64,000 bases of DNA from Proteus penneri (lineage in GTDB: Bacteria > Pseudomonadota > Gammaproteobacteria > Enterobacterales > Enterobacteriaceae). This document shows, piece after piece, positions 21,409 to 30,928 of the stretch. The position numbers and the translations under genes are program-made. Positions within the stretch are counted from its first letter, which is position 1, and each line of letters starts with the position of its first letter. The notes below the pieces were generated by a model, which saw only the letters and a program-made list of their open reading frames with translations, did not search any database and had not been told where the DNA came from. The DNA is taken from contig NZ_PHFJ01000003.1 in the NCBI RefSeq assembly GCF_003144535.1, positions 1-64,000 of the forward strand, in the 5' to 3' direction.

Positions 21409-21807
21409 GTCATCTTTGTGATTATTTTTATTTATTTCCTAAAGTAAATTCATTTACTCTTTATCGATAGCAAAAAAGAGAATTTACTTGCCAGTTATTG
21501 CCTTAATCTAGATGCCAATAACTGGCATAATTAAACAAAATAAAAGAATAAAAACTCACTTTTATCCTAAGGTGAAATTATCTGTCACATTTTAATTCAC
21601 GATTATACTTGCCTATCAATACAATCAGTAATATCAATTATTTCTTTGATTGTCAGTGATATTTTCACTGGTTTTTTTTGCTTTATCGGAATGAAAATTA
21701 GAATATTTATTCGGTAAGTTTAAGGATCATGTTTAGTAAGGAAGAAGGAAGGATGATATCAGCGATAACTTGTATCACTGATATCATGTATTACATCTTT
21801 ATTTGGC
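21409..21807. other. Intergenic region yciN-sohB with several hairpins
   Basis: 399 bases without a gene. It holds AGTAAATTC/GAATTTACT arms (21444-21490), an 11-base-arm hairpin GCCAGTTATTG/CAATAACTGGC (21491-21526), a promoter-like pair followed by a terminator-like hairpin (21582-21680), and ATGATATCAG/CTGATATCAT arms at 21753-21786 next to the sohB stop. The last one may be the sohB transcript end, but it lacks a T run. Confidence 0.5.
21653..21681 (+). terminator. Terminator-like hairpin far downstream of yciN
   Basis: CAGTGA / TCACTG around TATTT is followed by GTTTTTTTT on the plus strand. It lies 245 bases past the yciN stop, so it may instead end a separate small transcript starting near 21616 (TATACT at 21604-21609, CTGTCA at 21582-21587). 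Confidence 0.5.
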
Positions 21808-22854
21808 TTATAGAAGTGGTTTTTTACTTCTTTGTACCCAACGCATCATCAATTTATCGATGCTTTCCATTGCACCACTTGTAACGCGCTCAACCATTTT
21901 CTTCTTGGTAACATATTGGACAGAGAGAACTTCAAAGTCATTAATATGATTGATCAACCAATCATCACTCACTCCAACCTCATCAATTAAGCCTCTATTT
22001 AACGCTTCAGAGCCGTACCAATATTCTCCAGTTGCAACACTATCGATATCAAGTTGTGGGCGGTATTTATGCACAAATGATTTAAACAATAAATGTGTTT
22101 CATTTAAATCTTGCTTAAATTTCTCACGGCCTTCTTCGGTATTTTCGCCTAACAAGGTCAATGTACGCTTATATTCGCCAGCAGTATGTAACTCAACATC
22201 AATATCATTTTTCTTAAGTAAGCGGTGAATGTTAGGGATCTGAGCGACAACACCAATCGAACCAATAATCGCAAATGGCGCAGCAACAATTTTATCTGCC
22301 ACACATGCCATCATATATCCCCCACTAGCCGCCACTTTATCGACAACGGCGGTCAGTTTAATCCCTTTTTCTTTTAGGCGAGTTAATTGAGCTGCGGCTA
22401 ATCCATATCCGTGAACCATGCCACCAGGACTTTCTAAACGCAGTAACACTTCATCATTTGCTTGTGCAACAGAAAGAATGGCACTAATTTCTTCGCGTAA
22501 TGCACCCACTTCGTGTGCATCCATACTACCGTTAAAATCAAGCACATATAAACAAGGTTTTACAACGCCTTTTTTCCCTTCTTTTGCATTGTTTTTACTC
22601 TGTTTATTCTCTTTTTTCTGCTGCTTTTTAAACGCTTTATACCAGACTTTTAATTCAGCATCGTCCATTTTTGCTTGTTGCATAACACGCTGTTTTTCTT
22701 CGTAAGCTTCAGCAAGATCTGTCACTCTTAACGTCCCTTTACGATTTTGTTTTTTATTTCCAATCACAACGAAAAACAACACGATAGCGATAATCGCCAC
22801 AACAACAGTGGCAATCTCTGCTAAAAACAGTCCATATTGTAAAATATACTCCAC
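21808..22854 (-). CDS. sohB: Inner-membrane S49-family protease SohB
   Basis: 348 aa (E. coli 349). An N-terminal membrane helix (about residues 10-30) is followed by a Lys/Gln-rich linker and a SppA-type serine protease domain. The nucleophile region is DKVAASGGYMMACVADKI (about residue 178) and the general-base Lys lies in the downstream EYKRTLT segment, as in signal-peptide peptidases. E. coli sohB is a multicopy suppressor of degP loss; its natural substrate is unclear. The 3' end is separated from yciN by a long hairpin-rich gap. Confidence 0.94.
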   Translation of the reverse strand: MEYILQYGLFLAEIATVVVAIIAIVLFFVVIGNKKQNRKGTLRVTDLAEAYEEKQRVMQQAKMDDAELKVWYKAFKKQQKKENKQSKNNAKEGKKGVVKPCLYVLDFNGSMDAHEVGALREEISAILSVAQANDEVLLRLESPGGMVHGYGLAAAQLTRLKEKGIKLTAVVDKVAASGGYMMACVADKIVAAPFAIIGSIGVVAQIPNIHRLLKKNDIDVELHTAGEYKRTLTLLGENTEEGREKFKQDLNETHLLFKSFVHKYRPQLDIDSVATGEYWYGSEALNRGLIDEVGVSDDWLINHINDFEVLSVQYVTKKKMVERVTSGAMESIDKLMMRWVQRSKKPLL

Positions 22855-23064
22855 AAAGACCTCTTTTTAAGGTTAATAACACTGACTAAAACCAATATGC
22901 CTAGTTTAACGAAATTCTGCTTTAGCGCCAGCAACAAAGGCATGATTATGTTTAATACCATAAAGAAAACAGCCATAAATTGTAAACAAAAAATCTGGCA
23001 AAACTGGTCGGTAGACAAATAAGACGTTACACTTTATTTACTTTTTACTAGACAGGATATCAAT

Positions 23065-23829
23065 ATGTTGCAATATCAACCCGATCATAGCGTGCTAAAA
23101 GATAAAATTATTCTAGTAACAGGTGCTGGTGATGGTATAGGAAAAGAAGCCGCACTAACTTATGCGCAATATGGCGCAACACTTATCTTATTAGGACGTA
23201 CTCTATCAAAACTTGAAGATGTTCAAGAAGATATCATCACATCAGGTGGTCAACAACCCATGTTATATCCACTTGATCTACTTACAGCAACAGAGAACGA
23301 CTTTCAACAGTTTGCTGACACACTCGTTAAACGTTTTCCCCATCTTGATGGTGTATTACAAAATGCGGGCTTATTAGGCGTTATCGAGCCTATTATTAAT
23401 CAACCAAGTAACCTTTGGCATGACGTGATGCAAGTCAACGTCAATGCAACTTTTATGCTCACGAAAGCACTATTACCATTGATGCTCAAGGCACCTCATG
23501 CAAGCCTCATTCTCACTACATCCAGCGTTGGTCGCCAAGGACGCTATGGCTGGGGGGCTTATTCTGTTTCTAAATTCGCTACAGAAGGCTTTATGCAGGT
23601 ACTTAATGAAGAATATAACGAAAGTACCTTGCGTATTAACTGCATTAATCCTGGTGGTACTCGTACTGCAATGCGAGCAAATGCCTTCCCTGATGAGAAC
23701 CCACAAAAACTAAAAACACCTAAAGATTTGATGCCGTTATATCTCTATTTAATGAGTGATGACAGTATTGATGTGAAAGGACAATCTTTAGATGCACAAC
23801 CTGGTCGTAAAGCCGGTCCCGCTGAATAA
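23065..23829 (+). CDS. yciK: Short-chain dehydrogenase YciK
   Basis: 254-aa SDR oxidoreductase. The Rossmann motif TGAGDGIGKEAALTYA is at about residues 20-35, NAG at about 98-100, the catalytic Ser in TTSSVGRQG and YxxxK in YSVSKFATEG. Substrate unknown. It matches E. coli YciK throughout, and the yciK-btuR pairing (25-base gap, AGGTAG ribosome site ahead of btuR) is conserved. The start MLQYQPDHSVLKDKIILVTG aligns with the family start. Confidence 0.95.
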   Translation: MLQYQPDHSVLKDKIILVTGAGDGIGKEAALTYAQYGATLILLGRTLSKLEDVQEDIITSGGQQPMLYPLDLLTATENDFQQFADTLVKRFPHLDGVLQNAGLLGVIEPIINQPSNLWHDVMQVNVNATFMLTKALLPLMLKAPHASLILTTSSVGRQGRYGWGAYSVSKFATEGFMQVLNEEYNESTLRINCINPGGTRTAMRANAFPDENPQKLKTPKDLMPLYLYLMSDDSIDVKGQSLDAQPGRKAGPAE

Positions 23830-23854
23830 CGTAATTTAAGTTTGAGGTAGCAAA

Positions 23855-24445
23855 ATGAATAATGCACAACACCAAAAGCGCCAACAACGTTTAAAAGAGA
23901 AAGTCGATACTAGAATTGAGCAAGCTCAACGAGAACAAGGTATCTTGATGATCTTTACAGGTAATGGTAAAGGCAAAACGACGGCAGCGATGGGTACAGC
24001 GACACGCGCAGTGGGTCATCAAAAAAAGGTCGGTGTTGTGCAATTTATTAAAGGAACATGGGAAAACGGTGAACGTAATTTATTAGAACAGTTTGGTGTA
24101 CCTTTCTATGTGATGGAAACAGGATTTACTTGGGAAACTCAAGATAAAAGTACAGATACAGTAGCTTGTTTAAATACTTGGCAATATGCACTCAAACTAC
24201 TTAATGACCCAGAATACGATCTAGTTATTCTTGATGAAATTACCTATATGATTACCTTTAACTATTTGCCATTAGATGAAGTTATTTCAGCTATTAGCTC
24301 TCGCCCTGCCCATCAAAATGTCATTATTACTGGAAGAGGCTGCCATAGAAAATTAATCGAGTTAGCAGATACAGTGACAGAAATGCGTCCTATTAAACAC
24401 GCTTTTGATAGTGGGATAAAAGCACAAAAAGGCATAGATTGGTAA
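23855..24445 (+). CDS. btuR: Corrinoid adenosyltransferase (BtuR/CobO)
   Basis: 196 aa. Transfers the adenosyl group of ATP to cob(I)alamin, making adenosylcobalamin in salvage and synthesis. The P-loop FTGNGKGKTTAAMG is at about residues 35-48, followed by VGVVQFIKGTWENGE and the acidic LVILDEITYMI motif. The basic N-terminal helix (QHQKRQQRLKEKVDTRIEQA) is typical for the family. Cotranscribed with yciK. No terminator is seen in the 23-base gap before the convergent lipoprotein gene. Confidence 0.96.
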   Translation: MNNAQHQKRQQRLKEKVDTRIEQAQREQGILMIFTGNGKGKTTAAMGTATRAVGHQKKVGVVQFIKGTWENGERNLLEQFGVPFYVMETGFTWETQDKSTDTVACLNTWQYALKLLNDPEYDLVILDEITYMITFNYLPLDEVISAISSRPAHQNVIITGRGCHRKLIELADTVTEMRPIKHAFDSGIKAQKGIDW

Positions 24446-24468
24446 CCACTATGTAAAGAACTCGAATA

Positions 24469-25419
24469 TTAAATAAGAATGGGCTCCCCTAAAATACCAG
24501 CACCAAATATACGCCCATTTCTTTTAATAAAATCTAAATACATCTCTCTATCAACAAAAATATGACTTCTTATTTGTTGATCATAAAGTATTGCCATCTT
24601 CATGATATGCTTATGATACTCACTATAAAATAATTTTCTTTCTGCAGGATCTCTTGAAGTTAAATATTTTTTAACTACTTCATGAATGCTTATCGCTTCT
24701 TTCATCAACTTTTCATCATTGAAGCTAAAGTTATCATCTAACGGAGATAAACTATCTGTTCGTGTATTATTTTTATCGATCCAATTAAAATTATCTTCTG
24801 TTATATATTGAGTTAATAAATCATGCTCAGAATAAAATTTAATTCCATAGGGAAATTTAATGATATATTGATAAAAATCATCTTTTGTAAAACATTTGGT
24901 TAATGCACTTACTTTTTCATTACCTTCCCAATCAGATAAATAAGTAGGTAGTGGTTCATCGATTGGAATATCACAACTAAAAATATTATTATCAATAAAG
25001 AGAGAGTCAGAACTATTAATCGCTCCTCTTAAAAGAATACCATTAACCCATACAGTACGTTCATCTATACGGATTTCCTCAGATGGAGGATATTCTTGTT
25101 TAAATAACGTGGTGAAACTATAATAGATATCTCTATTGGGATTAATTATTCCTCCTCGGTTTCCAGGATAAACCATAAATATACTTTGTTTACCTTGACT
25201 ATCAATAAGTATATGTTCGCCATTATTAAGTTTAATTTTTTTTACTTCGCCTTTCCCCATCACAAATTTAGTATTATCAATTTTAAACTCTAAAGGTTCC
25301 AATTGATTATTGTTGATGTAGAAAACACCATTTTGTTTTTCTCTTATAGCAGGATAATCACACCCTGTTACTAAAGAGGCTATATATAACACAGCAATTA
25401 AATGAAAATAACGATACAT
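24469..25419 (-). CDS. Unrecognised lipoprotein, 316 aa
   Basis: Residues 1-20 form a lipoprotein signal: MYRYFHLIAVLYIASLVTGC, with Cys20 in a VTGC lipobox. The mature part starts DYPAIREKQ, so Asp follows the Cys, which usually favours inner-membrane retention in enterobacteria. The rest is soluble, rich in Asn, Ile, Tyr and Asp; a C-terminal helical region (about 235-300) contains KKYLTSRDPAERKLFYSEYH. I do not recognise the family. AT-rich, inserted between btuR and rluB (E. coli lacks it here). It has its own ~100-base AT-rich upstream region after the rluB terminator. Confidence 0.75.
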   Translation of the reverse strand: MYRYFHLIAVLYIASLVTGCDYPAIREKQNGVFYINNNQLEPLEFKIDNTKFVMGKGEVKKIKLNNGEHILIDSQGKQSIFMVYPGNRGGIINPNRDIYYSFTTLFKQEYPPSEEIRIDERTVWVNGILLRGAINSSDSLFIDNNIFSCDIPIDEPLPTYLSDWEGNEKVSALTKCFTKDDFYQYIIKFPYGIKFYSEHDLLTQYITEDNFNWIDKNNTRTDSLSPLDDNFSFNDEKLMKEAISIHEVVKKYLTSRDPAERKLFYSEYHKHIMKMAILYDQQIRSHIFVDREMYLDFIKRNGRIFGAGILGEPILI

Positions 25420-25516
25420 ATTATTTTGAATACCTTATCGTTAAATATAAAGTTATTAATAAATACACCCTAATAGGGTCATCATAAATAGATTTATAAA
25501 AAAAAGAAAGTAGTCA

Positions 25517-25556
25517 AAAAAATAATCGCCCTATTAAAATAGAGCGATTATTTTCA
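25517..25556 (-). terminator. Terminator after rluB
   Basis: AAAATAATCGC / GCGATTATTTT arms enclose an inner CTATT/AATAG pairing, with T runs on the minus-strand side. It lies about 45 bases past the rluB stop. Confidence 0.75.
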
Positions 25557-25598
25557 AAATGATATTTTAATTTAAAATAATAAATAATTATTCGCTAA

Positions 25599-26522
25599 TT
25601 ACTTTTTATTTCCTGCTGATTGACGGCGACTTGATGCTCTTTTAGCAGGCGATGTTGAAGTGCGTGTTGAAATTTTAGTATGACGCTTAACTGCACGACG
25701 GATCTGATTCGCTTTGATGCGACGCTGATCTTTTTCGACTGCAACTTTTGTTACTGTTTCGTCGTTTAACTCAACTAACTGACGTAAATAGTTGATTTGA
25801 GCTAACCCTAATTCAACCCAGCCACCGCGCGGTAAACCTTTTGGTAAATCAATATCACCATAACGAACACGAATAAGACGGCTAACTTGTACACCAACAG
25901 CTTCCCACATACGACGCACTTCACGGTTACGCCCTTCAGTCAGTGAAACATTGTACCATTGGTTAATCCCTTCACCACCACGGTAAGAAACAGAACGGAA
26001 TGAAGCAGGACCATCTTCTAATTGTACACCTCGCGTTAATTGACGAATTTTCGCATCATCGATTTCACCAAAAACACGAACTGCGTATTCACGCTCAACT
26101 TCGCGGCTAGGATGCATTAAACGGTTAGCCAATTCACCATCTGTGGTAAATAACAGTAATCCACTGGTGTTTACATCAAGACGACCAACAGCAATCCAGC
26201 GAGCACTGTTAAGACGAGGAAGACGTTGGAAAACAGTTGGACGACCTTGCGGATCACTGCGAGTACACAGCTCCCCCTCAGGTTTATAATAAGCAAGCAC
26301 ACGACAGACATCTTTTTGTGCTTCACGAATATTTAGAATACGACCATCTAAGCGGATTTTTGCTGTAGAGGTGACATCAATACGATCACCTAATTTTGCT
26401 TTTGTACCATCAATGCTGATACGTCCTTCTTGAAGATAACCTTCAATCTCACGACGAGAGCCGTGACCAGAACGAGCAAGGATTTTTTGTAACTTTTCAG
26501 TACGTTGCGATTTATCGCTCAT
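25599..26522 (-). CDS. rluB: 23S rRNA pseudouridine(2605) synthase RluB
   Basis: 307 aa: an S4 RNA-binding domain at the N-terminus ([20 protein letters not shown]), then the RsuA-type catalytic domain with Asp in [21 protein letters not shown] (about residue 117) and the [16 protein letters not shown] motif. The C-terminal ~50 residues are a basic Arg/Lys/Ser/Thr-rich tail, somewhat longer than in E. coli RluB (291 aa). Modifies U2605 of 23S rRNA. Downstream of yciO on the same strand, but 420 bases apart, where E. coli has yciQ; that gene is missing here. Confidence 0.95.
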   Translation of the reverse strand: MSDKSQRTEKLQKILARSGHGSRREIEGYLQEGRISIDGTKAKLGDRIDVTSTAKIRLDGRILNIREAQKDVCRVLAYYKPEGELCTRSDPQGRPTVFQRLPRLNSARWIAVGRLDVNTSGLLLFTTDGELANRLMHPSREVEREYAVRVFGEIDDAKIRQLTRGVQLEDGPASFRSVSYRGGEGINQWYNVSLTEGRNREVRRMWEAVGVQVSRLIRVRYGDIDLPKGLPRGGWVELGLAQINYLRQLVELNDETVTKVAVEKDQRRIKANQIRRAVKRHTKISTRTSTSPAKRASSRRQSAGNKK

Positions 26523-26942
26523 GAAACAACCTCATTTGTCGCCTTCACAGGCGTCATACAATAGAATTAATTTTTAAAAATCAATTAAGTAAAAAATAAC
26601 CCATGTTTATTAACATAAGAAATAAACACAGGTTTATTGATTCAATAGTGAACAATATTGACGATTTTTCACATCAATATTGTGATAAATAGTGTCGATA
26701 AAACGATGTTGGTAAAAATCTTAACGACAATTAGTCGTTTGTCTGCAGATCGAGTTATTGTATTTTGCGTTTAAAATACGCGTTGATATAACCGATTTCA
26801 AAAATAAGCACCATGATTTTTATCGCAATGTATAAATTTAACACAAGCGATACATCCCTTCACCTTTTATCTCTTTATCTTGTGATAAATTTCTTCACTA
26901 TCGAGTCATTTGCTTCTAATCTCGTTTAATCAACTCAATAAT
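26523..26942. other. Intergenic region rluB-yciO
   Basis: 420 bases between yciO (upstream) and rluB on the minus strand, where E. coli carries yciQ. No coding remnant was recognised. A perfect 10-base inverted repeat ACAATATTGA / TCAATATTGT with a 12-base spacer lies at 26652-26683, and a short AACGAC/GTCGTT pair at about 26722-26739. It presumably also contains the rluB promoter. Confidence 0.5.
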
Positions 26943-27563
26943 TTACTGAAATGGCGTAATATCACCCGTACCTTCACGCACGATGACAGGGGTGTCTTCT
27001 GTTAAATCAATTACCGTTGTCGGTTTTTGCCCTAAATAACCACCATGGATAACCAAATCAACTTGTTTGCTTAATAAATCTTCGATTTCTTCCGGATCAG
27101 ATTCAGCAAAATCATTGCCTGGTAAAATCAGGCTAGTTGACATTAATGGCTCACCAATATTTTCTAACAATGCCAATGCAATAGGGTTAGAAGGAACACG
27201 CAAGCCTATAGTTTTACGCTTATCATTCATCAAACGCTTTGGTACATCTTTAGTCGCTTTTAAGATAAAAGTGTAATTACCTGGCGTGTTATTTTTTATT
27301 AAACGAAATACCACATTATCAACATAAGCGTAATTGGCGATTTCTGATAAATCACGGCACATCAGTGTAAAATTGTGTTTTTTATCTAATTGGCGAATAC
27401 GACAAATTCGCGTCATTGCATCTTTATTTTCTAAACAACAGCCAATAGCATAACCAGAGTCTGTTGGATAAATCACCACTCCACCTTTGCGTAAAATATC
27501 AGCACTTTGTTCAATTAAACGAGCCTGCGGATTATCAGGGTGAATATAAAAAAGTTGGCTCAT
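26943..27563 (-). CDS. yciO: YrdC/Sua5-family protein YciO
   Basis: 206 aa, identical in length to E. coli YciO. The fold is that of threonylcarbamoyl-AMP synthase (TsaC/Sua5), with the N-terminal GGVVIYPTDSGYAIGC nucleotide-binding segment and KRKTIGLRVPSNP. YciO proteins are paralogues of TsaC with weak or no activity in t6A synthesis, so the true role is open. It begins 24 bases downstream of rnm and is probably cotranscribed with it. Confidence 0.94.
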   Translation of the reverse strand: MSQLFYIHPDNPQARLIEQSADILRKGGVVIYPTDSGYAIGCCLENKDAMTRICRIRQLDKKHNFTLMCRDLSEIANYAYVDNVVFRLIKNNTPGNYTFILKATKDVPKRLMNDKRKTIGLRVPSNPIALALLENIGEPLMSTSLILPGNDFAESDPEEIEDLLSKQVDLVIHGGYLGQKPTTVIDLTEDTPVIVREGTGDITPFQ

Positions 27564-27587
27564 ACATCCCTCAACGAATTTCTGATG

Positions 27588-28451
27588 TTACTCCTGCCAT
27601 AGCGACCAAACTGGTTCAACGCCACTGGGTAACCATAAATTACGCCCCAACTCTATCCACGAGCAAGGACGATGAAAATCAGAACCTAACGAAGCTTTTA
27701 GCTCATAAGATTGAGCTAATGCCGCGTGTTGTTCTCGTTCTTGTGGTGGTTGTTGGCATTGTGCCACTTCGATTGCATCACCACCTTGTTGTTTAAAATA
27801 AAGTGTTAATCGTTTTAACCATTTAGAAGATAGACCATATCGACCCGGATGTGCTAATACTGCAACACCACCAGCAGCATGAATTGCTGTGACCGCGTCA
27901 CCTATTGAGCACCATTGCGGAGGTACATAGCCTGTTTTTCCTTTCGCTAAATAACGTTTAAATACTTTATTAACTGAAGCAACATGTCCGTCATTCACTA
28001 AAAATCGGGCAAAGTGTCCTCTTGTTACTTGCCCACCATGCGCTAGCGCTTTAGCGCCTTCAAAAGCATTGGCAATACCTGCTTTTTCTAATCGCTCACC
28101 TATCATTATCGCACGTGTTTCACGACATTGGCTTTGTGATGAAAGGAGCGATTTCATCGCGTTACGGTCAATATCAATATTTAATCCAACAATATGGATT
28201 TCTATATTCTCCCACAAAGTCGATATTTCGACACCTGATATCAGAGTAAGAGGCAGATTTTTTTCTGCAATATAATGCTTAGCCGGTGCAATTGCCGCTG
28301 TTGTATCGTGATCCGTAATCGCTAAAACATTAATTTGACGCTCTATCGCTCTATCAATCAATTCTTCTGGTGAAAGCTCGCCATCTGACGCGGTAGTGTG
28401 GCTGTGTAAATCATAAATCACTCTCAAATCAGATAGCCCTTCAGTCATCAC
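27588..28451 (-). CDS. rnm: PHP-domain 5'-exoribonuclease RNase AM (YciV/TrpH)
   Basis: 287-aa PHP-family phosphoesterase. Metal-binding motifs are visible: DLHSHTTASDGELSPEEL (residues ~13-30), ITDHDTT, ISGVEIST, VLAHPGRYG and SDFHRP. Known RNase AM matures the 5' ends of rRNAs and degrades short RNA and pAp-type substrates. Located divergently from the trp operon, exactly as in E. coli, so both promoters lie in the 28452-28596 gap. GGGAGACG precedes the ATG. Confidence 0.94.
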   Translation of the reverse strand: MMTEGLSDLRVIYDLHSHTTASDGELSPEELIDRAIERQINVLAITDHDTTAAIAPAKHYIAEKNLPLTLISGVEISTLWENIEIHIVGLNIDIDRNAMKSLLSSQSQCRETRAIMIGERLEKAGIANAFEGAKALAHGGQVTRGHFARFLVNDGHVASVNKVFKRYLAKGKTGYVPPQWCSIGDAVTAIHAAGGVAVLAHPGRYGLSSKWLKRLTLYFKQQGGDAIEVAQCQQPPQEREQHAALAQSYELKASLGSDFHRPCSWIELGRNLWLPSGVEPVWSLWQE

Positions 28452-28507
28452 GTCTCCCTTTTCACCTTAACTAGATAATAAATTTTAAAGAGTATGCCAT
28501 AAAGTAC

Positions 28508-28536
28508 TTGACGAACCTAACACAATCCAGTTTACT
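28508..28536 (+). promoter_or_regulatory. trp operon promoter
   Basis: -35 TTGACG (28508-28513), a 17-base spacer and -10 TTTACT (28531-28536), aligning base for base with the E. coli trp promoter (TTGACA, 17, TTAACT) and followed by the same AGTACG sequence. Confidence 0.85.
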
Positions 28537-28542
28537 AGTACG
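28527..28542 (+). promoter_or_regulatory. TrpR operator overlapping the trp -10 box
   Basis: CCAGTTTACTAGTACG resembles the E. coli operator CGAACTAGTTAACTAGTACG: the right half-site ACTAGTAC is intact, the left half is degenerate. Repressor binding would block the -10 region. A further GCTAGTTC lies at 28551-28558. Confidence 0.7.
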
Positions 28543-28596
28543 TAACACGAGCTAGTTCACTTTTCATTTATTCGTCGTTAGCTGTAAGGAGATCTT

Positions 28597-28659
28597 ATGA
28601 ATATCAATCAACATGTTATCGTTCTTTGGTGGCGCAACACTCTTTTATGGGCGGTTTGA
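28597..28659 (+). CDS. trpL: trp operon leader peptide
   Basis: A 20-residue ORF, MNINQHVIVLWWRNTLLWAV, preceded by AAGGAG. It has a Trp-Trp pair at residues 11-12 and a third Trp at 18, and lies between the trp promoter and the attenuator hairpin. Ribosome stalling at the Trp pair would control attenuation, as in E. coli (14-residue leader, WW at 10-11). The extra C-terminal Trp is unusual compared with E. coli. Confidence 0.88.
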   Translation: MNINQHVIVLWWRNTLLWAV

Positions 28660-28685
28660 TCTCCGGCTTAACGTCAGTGATATCT

Positions 28686-28711
28686 AAAACCCGCCTACGC
28701 GGGTTTTTTTA
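28686..28711 (+). terminator. trp attenuator terminator
   Basis: The stem AACCCGC / GCGGGTT is followed by seven T, 29 bases after the leader stop and 46 bases before trpE. GGGCGG within the end of the leader (28649-28654) could pair with the left arm or the intervening segment to form alternative structures. Confidence 0.88.
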
Positions 28712-28756
28712 TGCTTTAAAAACAGCAAATAAAGAAAATAATATAGAGCGATAACA

Positions 28757-30334
28757 ATGAATACATCACTTGCATTCTCATTTAATACCAAGGCAACGCC
28801 ACTGCCTTATCACAGAGAACCCGCTTTGCTTTTCAATACATTATGTGAAAATCAACATTACACATTATTGTTAGAATCCGCACAAATCGACACTAAAGCG
28901 AACTTAAAAAGCTTATTAATTGTTGATAGTGCATTACGCATCAGTGCAGTAAAAAATCAAGTCACTATTGATGCATTAAGCGTTAATGGACAAGCGTTAT
29001 TGCCTGCATTAAAAATCGCACTAAAAGAAAAAGCTAATTTGACGTCAGAAAACGACAAACAGTGTGTCTTTACTTTTGCAACGCCTTCACAAGAGACCGA
29101 TGAAGAAAGCAAATTAAAATCTGCTAGCGTATTTGATGCGTTACGCTTCTTTCTTGTTAATAAAGATACTAAAGATGCAAACTTTATCTTTGTTGGTGGC
29201 TTATTTGCGTATGACTTAGTCTGCGGATTTGAATCTATTCCTGAATTAGAAAGTGATTTTTCTTGCCCTGATTATTGCTTTTATTTAGCCGAACAATTAA
29301 TCGTGATCGACCATCAAAATGAAGATAGTCAATTGGTTTCCATTGCATTTACCGATGATAAAACAGAATGCCAACGTCTCACTTTACGACAAACTGAGTT
29401 AATTTCGCTGGCTAAACAACCGTTAAAACACCCTATTCGCCACGCTTTAACAGCAGAAGGATCAACAATACACACCAATATGGATGATAAAGGCTATGGT
29501 GATATCGTTGAGGCAATGAAAACCTATATTCGTCGTGGTGATATTTTCCAAGTCGTGCCATCTCGTCGCTTTCAAGTAGCTTGCCCTTCACCACTTGCTG
29601 CATATCAAGTGTTGAAACAGAAAAACCCAAGCCCGTATCTGTTTTATATGCAAGATGCGCTATTCACTGTTTTTGGTGCATCACCAGAAAGCGCACTGAA
29701 ATATCAAACCAGTGATCGACAAATTGAAATTTACCCTATTGCGGGAACTCGTCCTAGAGGGCGCAATGCCGATGGTTCAATTAATGCAGATTTAGACAGC
29801 CGTATTGAGCTAGAAATGCGTACTGACACCAAAGAACTTTCAGAGCATTTAATGTTAGTTGATTTGGCGCGTAATGACTTAGCACGCATTTGCCAAGCAG
29901 GTAGCCGTTATGTCGCGGAGTTAACAAAAGTTGACCGTTATGCTTTTGTGATGCACTTAGTCTCTAGAGTAGTTGGAAAATTACGTGATGACTTAGACAT
30001 TTTTCATGCTTATCAAGCTTGTATGAATATGGGAACGTTATCGGGAGCGCCTAAAGTCAGTGCTATGCAATTAATTGCTCGTTATGAAAAAACGAAACGT
30101 GGCAGCTATGGTGGAGCCATTGGTTATTTTACTGGTGCCGGTGATTTTGATACTTGCATAGTTATTCGCTCTGCTTATGTTGAAAATAATATTGCCACAA
30201 TTCAAGTCGGAGCTGGAATTGTGCTCGACTCAGATCCCAAAATGGAAGCGGAAGAAACCCGCAATAAATCACAAGCTGTAATCAACGCTATTTTACAAGC
30301 GCATACGGATACACAACAGCAGGAGGCTTGTTAA
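28757..30334 (+). CDS. trpE: Anthranilate synthase component I
   Basis: 525 aa. Converts chorismate to anthranilate together with TrpG. The tryptophan feedback site LLLES is at about residues 34-38, and the chorismate-binding domain carries [32 protein letters not shown] and [10 protein letters not shown]. First structural gene of the operon. The stop overlaps the trpG start (TAATG), implying coupled translation of the two subunits. Confidence 0.97.
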   Translation: MNTSLAFSFNTKATPLPYHREPALLFNTLCENQHYTLLLESAQIDTKANLKSLLIVDSALRISAVKNQVTIDALSVNGQALLPALKIALKEKANLTSENDKQCVFTFATPSQETDEESKLKSASVFDALRFFLVNKDTKDANFIFVGGLFAYDLVCGFESIPELESDFSCPDYCFYLAEQLIVIDHQNEDSQLVSIAFTDDKTECQRLTLRQTELISLAKQPLKHPIRHALTAEGSTIHTNMDDKGYGDIVEAMKTYIRRGDIFQVVPSRRFQVACPSPLAAYQVLKQKNPSPYLFYMQDALFTVFGASPESALKYQTSDRQIEIYPIAGTRPRGRNADGSINADLDSRIELEMRTDTKELSEHLMLVDLARNDLARICQAGSRYVAELTKVDRYAFVMHLVSRVVGKLRDDLDIFHAYQACMNMGTLSGAPKVSAMQLIARYEKTKRGSYGGAIGYFTGAGDFDTCIVIRSAYVENNIATIQVGAGIVLDSDPKMEAEETRNKSQAVINAILQAHTDTQQQEAC

Positions 30335-30927
30335 TGGCGACTATCTTACTGCTCGATAACATTGACTCATTTACTTATAACCTTGTTGATCAAATACGTA
30401 GCCTTGGTAATAACGTGGTGATTTATCGCAATAGCGTCACAGCTGATTTTATTGAACAGAAGTTGCGCGAACTCGATAACCCTATTTTACTGTTATCTCC
30501 GGGGCCTGGCGCACCTTCACAAGCGGGCTGTATGCCTGAACTGTTAAAACGCGTATTAGGTACATTACCTGTTGTTGGTATCTGTTTAGGCCATCAAGCC
30601 ATCATTGAAGCTTACGGTGGCAAAGTTTCTTCATGTGGAGAGATCTTACACGGTAAAGCGACATTAGCTGAACACGATAACAGTGAAATGTTTGTAGATC
30701 TACCTAACCCTTTACCCGTTGCTCGTTATCATTCACTTTCAGGAGAACAAGTTCCAGCACAACTTATTATTAATGCTTGGTGCGATAACACTGTTATGGC
30801 GGTGCGTCACCGTCAACATAAAACATGTGGTTTCCAGTTTCACCCAGAATCAATTTTAACCACCAAAGGCGCACAACTTTTAGAACAAACAATCGCATGG
30901 GCATTAACTCCTAAAGGAGACGCATAA
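30334..30927 (+). CDS. trpG: Anthranilate synthase component II (glutamine amidotransferase)
   Basis: 197 aa class I glutamine amidotransferase providing ammonia to TrpE. The oxyanion motif [14 protein letters not shown], nucleophile Cys84 in GICLGHQ and catalytic His/Glu in FQFHPES are seen. Its ATG overlaps the trpE stop by one base, with AGGAGG upstream; the upstream TTG at 30328 is less likely. It is a separate gene, unlike E. coli where it is fused to the phosphoribosyltransferase as TrpGD. trpD starts one base after its stop. Confidence 0.95.
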   Translation: MATILLLDNIDSFTYNLVDQIRSLGNNVVIYRNSVTADFIEQKLRELDNPILLLSPGPGAPSQAGCMPELLKRVLGTLPVVGICLGHQAIIEAYGGKVSSCGEILHGKATLAEHDNSEMFVDLPNPLPVARYHSLSGEQVPAQLIINAWCDNTVMAVRHRQHKTCGFQFHPESILTTKGAQLLEQTIAWALTPKGDA

Positions 30928-30928
30928 A

